NCBI RefSeq assembly: GCF_019793435.1
Contig: NZ_JAILYH010000004.1
Location: 310,001-374,000, forward strand
Source of the DNA: Rhizobium redzepovicii
GTDB lineage: Bacteria > Pseudomonadota > Alphaproteobacteria > Rhizobiales > Rhizobiaceae
Direction of reading: 5' to 3'
DNA: 64,000 nt
Part shown: piece after piece, positions 1 through 9,245 of the stretch
Position numbering within the stretch: the first letter of the stretch is position 1
Layout: the number at the start of each line of letters is the position of its first letter
Made by a program: the position numbers and the translations under genes
Notes under the pieces: generated by a model
Seen by the model: only the letters and a program-made list of their open reading frames with translations
What the model was told of the DNA's origin: nothing
Database searches by the model: none

Positions 1-697
1 TGGTCACTTCGAAACCTTTGCATCTCGCTACGATGTTGGGCTTGAAGCCCTCTTCCTGACAGGCTTCCACCAGCATCCTCGTATAGGTGTCGGACGCGGT
101 GTCGATCGCCCACCGCTCATCCCGAAGCTCATGCAGGCCGACGGTCGGCCGCTCCGACAGCCTGTGATCCCTCGAGACCATGACGTTGAAGACGTCCTCC
201 ATCAGGAAGATCGTCTCGATGTTGGGATCGAGCGCGCCGGTCGGTATGTTCAAGTCATCGATAATCGCGACGTCAGTCTGCCAGCTGCGCAGCGCGGCAA
301 CGCTTTCGCCCGGCTCCATTTCTTCGAACTGGACGGTGAGGTGAGGGTGCCGTTCGGCGAGATCGTAGACGACCTTCGGAATGAGGGCGGCGGCCACGGA
401 AGGAAACGCCGCCACCCGAAGTTCGCCGGAAACGACGCTTTTCAATTCAGCGATGTCTGCTTTCGCCGATTCGATTTCGATGAGGATCTTCTCTGCCCGC
501 AGCACCAGCTGCTGGCCGGCGGGCGTCATGACAACGCCCCGGCCGCGTCGCTCGACGAGCCGTATGCCGACCTCTTCTTCAAGAAGCGCAATTTGTTGCG
601 ACACGGCCGACGGCGAGACGTGCAAGGCTTCTGCCACCGCGGCCATGGTCTTGCGGATCGACAGTTCGCGCAGCGCCCGCAGACGTCCGACATCCAT
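1..697 (-). CDS. LysR-family transcriptional regulator (3' end outside window)
   Basis: This is the N-terminal 232 or so residues of a LysR-type regulator; the stop codon lies beyond the left edge. Translation of the minus strand from the ATG at 697 gives MDVGRLRALRELSIR, then a winged helix-turn-helix (VAEALHVSPSAVSQQIALLE, about residues 18-40), then the start of the type-2 periplasmic-binding effector domain. A strong GAGGAGGT ribosome site sits just upstream of the start. It is divergent from glyA, with a 126-bp intergenic region. By LysR convention it probably controls the glyA-folD-purU operon, perhaps in response to a glycine- or one-carbon-related metabolite. That effector is an inference. 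Confidence 0.88.
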   Translation of the reverse strand, partial: MDVGRLRALRELSIRKTMAAVAEALHVSPSAVSQQIALLEEEVGIRLVERRGRGVVMTPAGQQLVLRAEKILIEIESAKADIAELKSVVSGELRVAAFPSVAAALIPKVVYDLAERHPHLTVQFEEMEPGESVAALRSWQTDVAIIDDLNIPTGALDPNIETIFLMEDVFNVMVSRDHRLSERPTVGLHELRDERWAIDTASDTYTRMLVEACQEEGFKPNIVARCKGFEVT

Positions 698-823
698 TTC
701 GACCTCCTCGCAGCTCCGAAATCATTAGCATGTCTGAACGTATAAGCAAATATTATTAACTTTTTCTGGTGTTTCGATCGATCTAGGGTCCGCCTCACGA
801 ATTCGAGGAATTGGAGAACTCAG

Positions 824-2101
824 ATGACCAACGCTGCAAGGGTGCATTTCAACACCACCGTCCAGGAGGCTGATCCACTCGTCGCCGATGCCCTCGCGTC
901 CGAGCGGGCCCGCCAGCAGAACCAGATTGAGCTCATCGCTTCGGAGAATATCGTCAGCCGTGCGGTTCTGGACGCCTTGGGGCACGAGATCACCAATAAG
1001 ACGCTCGAAGGCTATCCGGGCAACCGTTTTCACGGTGGCGGGCAGTTCGTCGACATTGCCGAACAGGCCGCGATCGACCGCGCCAAGCAGCTGTTCAATT
1101 GCGGCTACGCCAACGTCCAGCCGCATTCGGGGACGCAGGCCAACCTTGCCGTCTTCTTCCTGCTGCTGAAGCCAGGCGAAAAGGTGCTATCGCTGGACCT
1201 TGCGGCCGGTGGCCACCTGTCGCACGGCATGAAGGCGAACCTGTCGGGCCGCTGGTTCGACGCCAACAATTACAGCGTCAACCCGCAGAACGAGGTCATC
1301 GACCTCGATGAGATGGAGCGCATCGCCGAAGAGATCCGCCCGAAGCTGCTGATCACCGGTGGTTCGGCATATCCGCGCGAACTCGACTTCGAGCGCATGT
1401 CGAAGATCGCAAAGAAGGTCGGCGCCCACTTCCTGGTGGATATGGCCCATATCGCCGGCCTTGTTGCAGGCGGCGTCCATCCTTCGCCGTTCCCGCATGC
1501 CGACATCGTGACCTGCACCACGACCAAGACGCTGCGCGGTCCGCGTGGCGGCCTGATCCTCACGAACAACGAGGAATGGTACAAGAAGCTGCAAGCGGCA
1601 GTGTTTCCCGGCGTCCAGGGCTCGCTGCACAGCAACGTCCTGGCCGCCAAGGCGATCTGCCTGGGCGAAGCCCTCCGCGACGATTTCAAGGTCTATGCCC
1701 GCCAGGTCGTGGCGAACGCGAAAGTCCTCGCCGAAACGCTTGCCGATCGTGGTATTCGCATCGTTTCCGGCGGCACCGACACCCACATCATCCTGCTCGA
1801 TCTGTCGAGCAAGGGACTGCTTGGAAAACAGGCCGAGACGCTGCTCGCCAAGGCGAACATCACATCCAACAAGAACCCGATCCCCGGCGACAGTCCCCGT
1901 CCTCCGGAGTGGGTGGGCATGCGCCTTGGCTCGTCCGCTGCGACGACGCGCGGCCTGAAGGAGGAGGAATTCCGGGTCCTCGGCCATGTCATCGCGGATC
2001 TCATCGACGCCGAAACAGAGGGCAGGACCGACGAGATCGTCGGAACCGCCCGGGCGAAGATCGCGGAATTAACCGAGAAGTTCCCGGTCTACGGCCACTA
2101 G
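824..2101 (+). CDS. glyA: serine hydroxymethyltransferase
   Basis: PLP enzyme that interconverts serine plus tetrahydrofolate with glycine plus 5,10-methylene-THF in the cytoplasm. The protein is 425 residues, about the usual SHMT length. Visible signatures are IELIASENIVS near the N-terminus, the PLP-lysine motif TTTKTLRGPRGG (Lys about 235), and the SHMT-type N-terminal YPGNRFHGG-like segment. A GGAGA ribosome site precedes the ATG at 824. It is the first gene of a co-directional set with folD and purU. This suggests a dedicated catabolic one-carbon cassette, a second glyA beside the housekeeping copy. The dedicated role is an inference: in other Rhizobiales similar trios sit beside sarcosine/dimethylglycine oxidases, but no oxidase gene is visible here. 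Confidence 0.96.
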   Translation: MTNAARVHFNTTVQEADPLVADALASERARQQNQIELIASENIVSRAVLDALGHEITNKTLEGYPGNRFHGGGQFVDIAEQAAIDRAKQLFNCGYANVQPHSGTQANLAVFFLLLKPGEKVLSLDLAAGGHLSHGMKANLSGRWFDANNYSVNPQNEVIDLDEMERIAEEIRPKLLITGGSAYPRELDFERMSKIAKKVGAHFLVDMAHIAGLVAGGVHPSPFPHADIVTCTTTKTLRGPRGGLILTNNEEWYKKLQAAVFPGVQGSLHSNVLAAKAICLGEALRDDFKVYARQVVANAKVLAETLADRGIRIVSGGTDTHIILLDLSSKGLLGKQAETLLAKANITSNKNPIPGDSPRPPEWVGMRLGSSAATTRGLKEEEFRVLGHVIADLIDAETEGRTDEIVGTARAKIAELTEKFPVYGH

Positions 2102-2177
2102 GCAACGTACCCACGATGCGGAAATGCCCCGCCCACATCGCTAGGCGCGGCATTTTGCCGGTTGGAGCTTGGATGCA

Positions 2178-3086
2178 ATGGAGCACACCATGGGAATGGA
2201 CAGATTCACACGCGCCGCAAACATCGACGGCAAAGCGTACGCAGCAGGGCTCCTCGAGCGCATCAAGACCGATGTCGAAACGCTCAAGGCAACGACTGGA
2301 ACCGTTCCCGGTCTGGCCGTCGTTCTGGTGGGGCACGACCCGGCAAGCGCAATCTACGTGAGTTCAAAGCGCCGTCAGACCGTTGCCGCCGGGATGCGGT
2401 CCTTCGAATATCGGCTTGCTCAGGAAACCACGCAGGGCGAACTTCTTGACCTCGTGCATCACCTTAACAACGATGCAGAAGTACATGGAATTCTTGTTCA
2501 GTTGCCGCTGCCGGCGCATTTGGATCCGAACTCCGTGATCCAGGCCATCAATCCCGACAAGGATGTCGACGGCTTCCATGTATCGAATGCCGGCCGCCTT
2601 GCCACCGGCAACCCGGCTTTGATTCCCTGTACGCCGCTCGGCTGCATGATGCTCATTAAGGATACGCTCGGCGAGAGCCTCTCCGGCCTTCATGCCGTCA
2701 TCGTCGGCAAGTCCAACATCGTCGGAAAGCCGATGGCGCAGATGCTGATGAATGCCCACTGTACCGTCACGGTCGTTCACTCGCAGACAAGGAACGCGGC
2801 GGAGCTCTGCCGGACAGCCGACATTCTTGTCGTCGCGGCAGGTCGGGCAGGCTTGGTTCGTGGTGACTGGATCAAACCCGGCGCCGTCGTGATCGACGTC
2901 GGCATCAATCGGATCCAGGACGGCGAAAAATCACGGATCGTCGGCGACGTGGCATATGGCGAAGCCGGCCACGCGCGCGCCATCACGCCGGTGCCGGGCG
3001 GCGTCGGCCCGATGACGATCGCATGCCTGCTGTCCAACACGCTCGCCGCATTCCGCCGTCATCACGCGATGATTGCCGCGGCCTGA
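2178..3086 (+). CDS. folD: bifunctional methylene-THF dehydrogenase / methenyl-THF cyclohydrolase
   Basis: Converts 5,10-methylene-THF to 10-formyl-THF in two NADP-linked steps, using the product of GlyA. Family motifs are visible: [16 protein letters not shown], then [15 protein letters not shown] (the Rossmann loop) and the C-terminal [12 protein letters not shown] chose the ATG at 2178 ([10 protein letters not shown]) because a TTGGAG ribosome site lies about 9 nt upstream; a TTG at 2169 and in-frame ATGs at 2190 and 2196 are alternatives. About 300 residues, normal for FolD. It sits between glyA and purU in the same direction, with 76 nt after glyA and 22 nt before purU. Confidence 0.95.
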   Translation: MEHTMGMDRFTRAANIDGKAYAAGLLERIKTDVETLKATTGTVPGLAVVLVGHDPASAIYVSSKRRQTVAAGMRSFEYRLAQETTQGELLDLVHHLNNDAEVHGILVQLPLPAHLDPNSVIQAINPDKDVDGFHVSNAGRLATGNPALIPCTPLGCMMLIKDTLGESLSGLHAVIVGKSNIVGKPMAQMLMNAHCTVTVVHSQTRNAAELCRTADILVVAAGRAGLVRGDWIKPGAVVIDVGINRIQDGEKSRIVGDVAYGEAGHARAITPVPGGVGPMTIACLLSNTLAAFRRHHAMIAAA

Positions 3087-3108
3087 GACGACGAACAAGG
3101 AAATAGAC

Positions 3109-4005
3109 ATGACCATCACGGCCCCTCGCTACGCTCTGCGTGTCGCATGCCCGTCGATCCGCGGCGTGACAGCCGCCATCGCCGGCTATCTCTCCCAGAA
3201 CGGCTGCAACATCTCCGACAGCGCGCAATTCGACGACGCCGACACCGGACGCTATTTCATGCGGATCAGTTTCCAGCCGCATGACGGACATACACTTGAC
3301 CAGCTTCGTCAGGGCTTCGAACCGATCGCCGGGAAGTTCGAGGCGAGCGCCGAATTTTTCGATGAGAGCGAGAAGAAGAAGGTGATCCTGATGGTGAGCC
3401 GCTTCGGCCACTGCCTGAACGATCTCCTCTACCGCTGGCGCATCGGGGCGCTTCCGATCGACATCGTCGGCGTGATCTCCAACCACACGGATTACCAGCG
3501 GGTCGTCGTGAACCACGACATCCCGTTCCACTGCATCAAGGTGACTAGGGAAAACAAGCCCGAGGCCGAGGCGAAGCAGATGCAGATCGTCGAGGAGTCA
3601 GGCGCCGAACTCATCGTGCTGGCCCGCTACATGCAGGTCCTGTCCGACGACATGTGCCGCAAGATGTCCGGCAGGATCATCAACATCCACCACTCCTTCT
3701 TGCCGAGTTTCAAGGGCGCCAATCCTTATAAGCAGGCATTCGAACGGGGCGTGAAGCTCATCGGCGCGACGTCGCACTACGTCACCGCAGACCTCGATGA
3801 AGGCCCGATCATCGAGCAGGACATCGTCCGCGTCACCCATGCGCAGAGCGGCGAGGACTATGTCAGCCTCGGCCGCGACGTCGAAAGCCAGGTGCTGGCC
3901 CGGGCCATCCACGCCCACATCCATGGCCGGGTGTTCATCAACGGCAACCAGACCGTCGTCTTTCCTGCTTCACCCGGCTCCTACGCGTCGGAGCGCATGG
4001 GCTGA
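3109..4005 (+). CDS. purU: formyltetrahydrofolate deformylase
   Basis: Hydrolyses 10-formyl-THF to formate and THF, closing the GlyA-FolD-PurU path from one-carbon units to formate. The 298-residue protein has an N-terminal ACT domain (about residues 6-80, RVACPSIRGVTAAIAGYLSQ). A formyltransferase catalytic domain follows, with NIHHSFLPSFKGANPY and the active-site region GATSHYVTADLDEGPII. The ATG at 3109 was chosen because AAGGA lies about 8 nt upstream; the open frame extends further 5' into a less likely start. It is the last gene of the operon. Confidence 0.96.
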   Translation: MTITAPRYALRVACPSIRGVTAAIAGYLSQNGCNISDSAQFDDADTGRYFMRISFQPHDGHTLDQLRQGFEPIAGKFEASAEFFDESEKKKVILMVSRFGHCLNDLLYRWRIGALPIDIVGVISNHTDYQRVVVNHDIPFHCIKVTRENKPEAEAKQMQIVEESGAELIVLARYMQVLSDDMCRKMSGRIINIHHSFLPSFKGANPYKQAFERGVKLIGATSHYVTADLDEGPIIEQDIVRVTHAQSGEDYVSLGRDVESQVLARAIHAHIHGRVFINGNQTVVFPASPGSYASERMG

Positions 4006-4088
4006 CCGCGGCATGCTCAGGTCAGCAGGAGCGGGATCACCCATCGAACTTCCATTCTCGTGAGTGACGGACCACGTTCATCCGCGGC

Positions 4089-4133
4089 TTGACAATGTGA
4101 CGGAGTGCGTTGCATTTTCGCCACAATGCGTTG
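4089..4133 (+). promoter_or_regulatory. candidate ntrY promoter with a CAA-N4-TTG site
   Basis: A sigma70-like pair, TTGACA (4089-4094) and GCATTT (4112-4117) spaced 17 nt, lies in the 258-bp gap between purU and ntrY. Just downstream, at 4124-4133, is CAATGCGTTG. This fits the CAA-N(3-5)-TTG half-palindromes described for NtrX in Brucella. If real, it would allow NtrX to autoregulate ntrYX. The pattern is short, so chance occurrence is quite possible. Confidence 0.4.
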
Positions 4134-4263
4134 CTTAAAGGTCACGCAGGGTTTTGGACATTCGCTCCCGATCGAGTCGTTCCAGCGCTGGCTTTCTTGA
4201 GCCGGCGTTCTTTGGTTTCGATCGGATGGCGCGGGCGGCGGGTGCCGTCTGAAGAGAGGCCGA

Positions 4264-6531
4264 ATGACGCAGGATGGGGTATCGCCGGCGGCGGGCGAGG
4301 CGGTGACTACGGTGACCGATCGCCGCGCCCTTTTCGCCGTGCCCGGCCTGGTACTTGCCGGCGGCGCGCTTCTCTGCGCCACCGCGACACTGTTCGTGCT
4401 GCTCGGCCTCACGCCGATCGCGCCGACGTCGCATGTCGTCATCACCTCGGTCATCGTCAATTCCTTCTTCGTCCTGACGCTGCTGGCGCTGATCGCCCGT
4501 GAGGTGGCAAGGCTGCTCAAGGCGCGCACCCGCGGCCGGGCGGCTGCACGCCTGCATATCCGCATCGTCGTGCTCTTCTCGATCGTCGCGATCACGCCGG
4601 CGATCCTCGTTGCCATCTTTGCCAGCATCACGCTGAATGCCGGCCTCGACCGCTGGTTTGCGCTGCGCACCCAGTCGATCGTCAGCTCGTCGCGCAATAT
4701 CGGCCAGGCCTATATGATGGAAAACGCCAGCTACCTGCAGGGGCAGACGGTTTCCATGGCCAACGACCTGGAGCGCAACCGCGCGCTCTACAGTCTGGAT
4801 AGAACGGGCTTTGCCGACTTGATGACGCGCCAGGCGAGGGGTCGCGGCCTGCTCGGCTCCTTCCTCGTCGAGCGCGACGGCTCGGTCGTCGTCCAGGCCG
4901 ACATCACCACTGAAAAACCGTTGCCGGCAATCCCGCAGGACGCGCTGGAGAAGGCCGCGGCCGGCCAGCCGACGCTCATTCCGCCAGGCGTCACCAACCT
5001 CGTCGGCGCCATCATCAAGCTCGATGCCATCCCGGGCACCTTCCTCTATACGGTGCGCGCCGTTGATCCCAAGGTCATGGGCGCCATGCGCATGATGGAG
5101 GAGAACGCCACCGAATATCGGTCGATGGAAGCCAATCGCTTCTCGCTGCAGATCGCCTTCGCGGTGCTTTATATCGGCTTCGCGCTGATCGTGCTGCTCG
5201 CGGCGATCTGGACCGCGATTGCCGTTGCCGACCGCATCGTCCGGCCGATCCGGCTGTTGATCACCGCAGCCGATAGCGTCGCATCGGGCAATATGGACAT
5301 CGTCGTGCCGGTGCACGCCGTCGATGGCGACGTCGCCAATCTGTCGCGCACATTCAACAAGATGATCTCGGAAATCCGTACCCAGCGCGACGAGATCCTC
5401 GAAGCCAAGGACGAGGTCGACGACCGCCGCCGTTTCATCGAGGCGGTGCTGTCCGGCGTCACCGCCGCCGTCATCGGCGTCGAGCAGGACCGCCGTATCG
5501 CCATTGTGAACAGTTCGGCCGAGACGCTGATGTCGCTGTCGGCCGATCAGATGCTCGGCAAGCAGCTGGCCGATATCGCGCCTGAGGTCGATCACGTGCT
5601 GACCGAAGCGGCGTCGCGTCATCGCGGCGATTTCCGCAAGCAGATCGCGTTGGTGCGCGGCGGCACGGTGCGCACACTGAGCGTGCAGGTCACCCGCGAA
5701 GAAGTGCGCGATATGAGCGAATCCTATGTGATCACGCTCGACGACATCACCGACCTCGTCATCGCCCAGCGCTCGACCGCCTGGGGCGACGTGGCACGGC
5801 GCATCGCCCATGAGATCAAGAACCCGCTGACCCCGATCCAGCTTTCCGCCGAGCGCATCCAGCGCCGTTACGGCAAGCAGATCGACCCGAACGACCGGAC
5901 CGTCTTCGATCAGTGCACCGATACGATCATCCGCCAGGTCGGTGATATCGGCCGCATGGTCGACGAATTCTCCGCCTTTGCCCGCATGCCGAAGCCGACC
6001 AAGGAGCCGAGCGACCTGCGCGATATCCTGCGCGACGCGATCTTCTTGCGTGAGATGGGCAACCATCACGTCACCTTCGAGCAGGATTTCGGCGACCAGC
6101 CGCTGGAGGGCCTGTTCGACAGCCGCATGCTCGGCCAGGCCTTCGGAAATCTCATCAAGAATGCTGTGGAATCGATCGAGGCGGTGCCGAGCGACGAGCG
6201 GGACGAACGCAAAATTCTCGTGCGCGCCGCACTCGATGCCGACCGCGACCGCTTCACCGTCGACGTGATCGACAATGGCCGCGGGCTGCCGGTGGAGAAC
6301 CGCCACAGCATTCTGGAACCCTATATGACGATGCGCGAGAAGGGCACCGGCCTCGGCCTCGCCATCGTCAAGAAGATCATCGAGGAACATGGCGGGCAGC
6401 TCGAGCTGCATGATGCGCCCGCCGATTTTGACCGGGGAAGAGGGGCCATGATCCGCGTGCATCTGCCACGCCTGGATCCGACGCCTGCTGCCCCCGCAGC
6501 CAATGACAAGGAAAGCGTTTATGGCCTCTGA
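4264..6531 (+). CDS. ntrY: nitrogen-regulation sensor histidine kinase NtrY
   Basis: Membrane-bound histidine kinase of the NtrY/NtrX pair, which in alphaproteobacteria links nitrogen and redox conditions to gene expression. The 755 residues hold three N-terminal hydrophobic segments (about 25-110) and a long periplasmic stretch. A fourth membrane segment (about 290-320) is followed by HAMP, PAS (about 390-490) and the kinase core. The phosphoacceptor is His516 in ARRIAHEIKNPLTPIQ. The N-box (GNLIKNAVES) and the G-boxes (DNGRGLP, GTGLGLAIVKK) are intact. The 3' end overlaps ntrX by 11 nt, so the two genes are translationally coupled. Confidence 0.97.
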   Translation: MTQDGVSPAAGEAVTTVTDRRALFAVPGLVLAGGALLCATATLFVLLGLTPIAPTSHVVITSVIVNSFFVLTLLALIAREVARLLKARTRGRAAARLHIRIVVLFSIVAITPAILVAIFASITLNAGLDRWFALRTQSIVSSSRNIGQAYMMENASYLQGQTVSMANDLERNRALYSLDRTGFADLMTRQARGRGLLGSFLVERDGSVVVQADITTEKPLPAIPQDALEKAAAGQPTLIPPGVTNLVGAIIKLDAIPGTFLYTVRAVDPKVMGAMRMMEENATEYRSMEANRFSLQIAFAVLYIGFALIVLLAAIWTAIAVADRIVRPIRLLITAADSVASGNMDIVVPVHAVDGDVANLSRTFNKMISEIRTQRDEILEAKDEVDDRRRFIEAVLSGVTAAVIGVEQDRRIAIVNSSAETLMSLSADQMLGKQLADIAPEVDHVLTEAASRHRGDFRKQIALVRGGTVRTLSVQVTREEVRDMSESYVITLDDITDLVIAQRSTAWGDVARRIAHEIKNPLTPIQLSAERIQRRYGKQIDPNDRTVFDQCTDTIIRQVGDIGRMVDEFSAFARMPKPTKEPSDLRDILRDAIFLREMGNHHVTFEQDFGDQPLEGLFDSRMLGQAFGNLIKNAVESIEAVPSDERDERKILVRAALDADRDRFTVDVIDNGRGLPVENRHSILEPYMTMREKGTGLGLAIVKKIIEEHGGQLELHDAPADFDRGRGAMIRVHLPRLDPTPAAPAANDKESVYGL

Positions 6532-7885
6532 TATTCTCGTCGTCGACGATGAGCATGATATTCGCGAGATCGTTTCCGGCATTCTCTCCGACGAAGGGCA
6601 CGAGACGCGCACCGCCCATGACAGCGACAGCGCGCTGGCGGCAATTTCCGATCGCGTACCGCGGCTGATCTTCCTCGATATCTGGATGCAGGGCAGCAAG
6701 CTCGATGGTCTGTCGCTACTCGACGAGATCAAGACCCGCCATCCGGAATTGCCCGTCGTGATGATATCAGGCCATGGCAACATCGAGACCGCCGTCTCGG
6801 CGATCAAGCGCGGCGCCTTCGATTTCATCGAGAAGCCTTTCAAGGCCGACCGGCTGATCCTGATCGCCGAACGGGCGTTGGAGAATTCCAAGCTGAAGCG
6901 CGAGGTTTCTGAGCTGAAACGCCGCACCGGCGACGCATTGGAGCTGATCGGCACCTCGGTCGCCGTGTCGCAGCTGCGCCAGACGATCGAGAAGGTCTCG
7001 CCGACCAACAGCCGCATCATGATCCTCGGCGCATCCGGCTCCGGCAAGGAGCTGGTGGCGCGGATGATCCACAAGAAGTCGACGCGCGCCAACGGCCCCT
7101 TCGTGGCGATCAACGCCGCCAACATCACGCCGGATCGCATGGAGGTGGCGCTGTTCGGCACCGAGGGCACACCCGGCCAGGCCCGCAAGATCGGCGCGCT
7201 CGAGGAAGCCCATCGCGGCATCCTCTATCTCGACGAAGTCGGCGAGATGCCGCGCGAAACGCAGAACAAGATCCTGCGCGTGCTGGTCGATCAGCAGTTC
7301 GAGCGCGTCGGCGGCTCCAAGCGCGTCAAGGTCGACGTCCGCATCATCTCCTCTACCGCCTATAATCTCGAAAGCCGCATCACTGAGGGATGGTTCCGCG
7401 AGGATCTCTATCATCGCCTCGCCGTCGTGCCGGTGCGCGTGCCGGCGCTGGCCGAACGGCGCGAGGATATTCCCTTCCTCGTCGATCAGCTGATGCGCCA
7501 GATTTCCGAGCAGGCCGGCATCCGTCCGCGCCGCATCGGCGACGACGCCATGGCGGTGCTGCAGGCCCATGACTGGCCGGGCAATATCCGCCAGCTGCGC
7601 AACAATATCGAGCGGCTGATGATCCTTGCCCGCACCGACGGACCGGATGCGCCGATCACCGCCGACATGCTACCGACCGATCTCGGCGACATGCTGCCGA
7701 AGGTGTCCGCCAAGAACGACTATCACATCATGACGCTGCCGCTGCGCGAAGCCCGCGAGATGTTCGAGAAGGACTATCTGATCGCCCAGATTAACCGCTT
7801 CGGCGGCAATATCTCGCGCACTGCCGAGTTCGTCGGCATGGAGCGGTCGGCACTGCACCGCAAGCTGAAGTCGCTCGGCGTCTGA
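6521..7885 (+). CDS. ntrX: nitrogen-regulation response regulator NtrX
   Basis: Partner response regulator of NtrY, 454 residues. The receiver domain has the acidic pocket DD at 9-10 and the phosphorylated Asp53 (LIFLDIWMQ). An AAA+ domain follows with Walker A GASGSGKE and Walker B-like GILYLDEVGEMP, then a C-terminal Fis-type helix-turn-helix (NISRTAEFVGMERSALHRKLK). The sigma54-contacting GAFTGA loop is not recognisable: the equivalent stretch reads FGTEGTPGQARKIGAL. This fits the view that alphaproteobacterial NtrX does not act as a classical sigma54 activator. The ATG at 6521 is preceded by AAGGAA; an upstream in-frame ATG at 6503 lies inside ntrY and is less likely. Confidence 0.97.
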   Translation: MASDILVVDDEHDIREIVSGILSDEGHETRTAHDSDSALAAISDRVPRLIFLDIWMQGSKLDGLSLLDEIKTRHPELPVVMISGHGNIETAVSAIKRGAFDFIEKPFKADRLILIAERALENSKLKREVSELKRRTGDALELIGTSVAVSQLRQTIEKVSPTNSRIMILGASGSGKELVARMIHKKSTRANGPFVAINAANITPDRMEVALFGTEGTPGQARKIGALEEAHRGILYLDEVGEMPRETQNKILRVLVDQQFERVGGSKRVKVDVRIISSTAYNLESRITEGWFREDLYHRLAVVPVRVPALAERREDIPFLVDQLMRQISEQAGIRPRRIGDDAMAVLQAHDWPGNIRQLRNNIERLMILARTDGPDAPITADMLPTDLGDMLPKVSAKNDYHIMTLPLREAREMFEKDYLIAQINRFGGNISRTAEFVGMERSALHRKLKSLGV

Positions 7886-7950
7886 TCTTTCCGGCGCGGG
7901 CATTGCCGCGCCACATTCCCTCTATCGCTTTCTGCAAGACCGGGTTTCCC

Positions 7951-8814
7951 ATGCCGAGAATTGCTTATGTGAATGGCCGTTACGTCAAGCATTCCGATGC
8001 CAGCGTGCATATCGAGGATCGCGGTTACCAGTTCGCCGACGGCGTCTACGAGGTCTGCGAGGTCCGCCATGGCTATATCGTCGATCTCACCCGCCATCTG
8101 AACCGTCTCGACCGGTCGCTGGGTGAGCTCAGCATCGCCTGGCCGATGGGCCGGGCCGCGCTGACACAGGTCATCCGCGAGACACTGCGCCGCAACCATG
8201 TCCGCAACGGGCTTTTCTATATGCAGGTAACGCGCGGCGTCGCGCGGCGCGATCATGTCTTCCCGGCCAAGGGGACGCCGCCGTCGCTTGTCATCACCGC
8301 CAAGAGCACCGATCCCAAAATCATCGCCGCCAAGAACGCCAATGGCATCAAGGCGATCACGCTCGCCGACAACCGCTGGGACCGCGTCGATATCAAGTCC
8401 GTCGGCCTGCTGCCCAATGCCATGGCCCGCCAGCAGGCCAAGGAGGTCGGCGCCCAGGAGGCCATCTATGTCGATGGCCACGGCATGGTGAAGGAAGGAG
8501 CGGCGACCAATGTCTGGATCGTCGATTCCGAGGGAATGCTGGTGACGCGGCCGGCCGAACACGGCATCCTGCGCGGCATTACCCGCACCACCTTAATAGA
8601 TGTCGCAGCCAAGCTCGGCCTTGAAATCGCCGAGCGGAATTTCTCGGTTGCCGAGATGCTCGCGGCTCGCGAGGTCTTCCTCACCGCAGCCACAAGTATT
8701 TGTTTTCCGGTCGTTTCCGTCAATGACCAGACGATCGCCAACGGTCATCCGGGCAGCGTTTCGCAGAAAGTCCGCGAAGCCTTTTTCGACGTTGCGGAAA
8801 AGATTGCGATTTGA
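7951..8814 (+). CDS. dat: D-amino-acid aminotransferase (class IV PLP)
   Basis: Fold-type IV aminotransferase of 287 residues, conventionally annotated as D-alanine transaminase. It makes D-amino acids from D-alanine and 2-oxoacids. Family features are the N-terminal YVNGRYVKHSDASVHIEDRG, the PLP-binding lysine in NRWDRVDIKSVGLLPN (Lys149), and the cofactor phosphate region EGAATNVWIV. The start at 7951 gives the conserved MPRIAYVNG N-terminus; an upstream in-frame ATG is judged too early. It lies 65 nt after ntrX and is a regular neighbour of ntrX and hfq in Rhizobium-type genomes. Branched-chain aminotransferase activity cannot be excluded. Confidence 0.88.
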   Translation: MPRIAYVNGRYVKHSDASVHIEDRGYQFADGVYEVCEVRHGYIVDLTRHLNRLDRSLGELSIAWPMGRAALTQVIRETLRRNHVRNGLFYMQVTRGVARRDHVFPAKGTPPSLVITAKSTDPKIIAAKNANGIKAITLADNRWDRVDIKSVGLLPNAMARQQAKEVGAQEAIYVDGHGMVKEGAATNVWIVDSEGMLVTRPAEHGILRGITRTTLIDVAAKLGLEIAERNFSVAEMLAAREVFLTAATSICFPVVSVNDQTIANGHPGSVSQKVREAFFDVAEKIAI

Positions 8815-8925
8815 TACCAAGATTTGCTGGACGGGTGGAATGAGGGTGCCACCGGTCTTTCATGGTGAGATTGATTGATACTCCACCGGCCAGCTCAGGT
8901 CGGCAATAAAGAAAGAAGCGGCGCG

Positions 8926-9168
8926 ATGGCGGAACGTTCTCAGAATCTTCAGGATCTATTTCTTAATACTGTTCGCAAGCAAAAGATTTCCCTGACAATC
9001 TTTTTGATCAACGGCGTGAAACTCACGGGCGTTGTTACGTCTTTTGACAATTTCTGTGTTCTTCTTCGCCGTGACGGCCATTCGCAGCTCGTGTATAAGC
9101 ATGCGATCTCGACGATCATGCCGGGCCAGCCCATGCAGATGTTCGAGAGCGAAGAAGCAGCGTCCTAA
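8926..9168 (+). CDS. hfq: RNA chaperone Hfq
   Basis: Hexameric Sm-like RNA-binding protein that pairs small RNAs with mRNAs and affects nitrogen fixation genes in rhizobia. The 80-residue protein shows both Sm motifs: [20 protein letters not shown] and the C-terminal [10 protein letters not shown]. The core is of ordinary length, and the short C-terminal tail typical of alphaproteobacteria is present. The ATG at 8926 follows a purine-rich AAAGAAAG; the longer open frame upstream lacks Hfq similarity. It is followed directly by hflX, a broadly conserved linkage. Confidence 0.98.
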
Positions 9169-9245
9169 CAGGATCAGCCGTCATTTCGACACGCGATACC
9201 AAGAACGATTCGATCATCCCTGAGGCCGCCAAGCACAGGGACGAC

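Noticed and set aside
4135..7221. Open frame of 1028 codons on the minus strand opposite ntrY-ntrX
   Set aside because: It is the antisense shadow of high-GC coding DNA: His-, Asp- and Arg-rich composition, no domain resemblance, no ribosome site, and it fully overlaps two clear genes.
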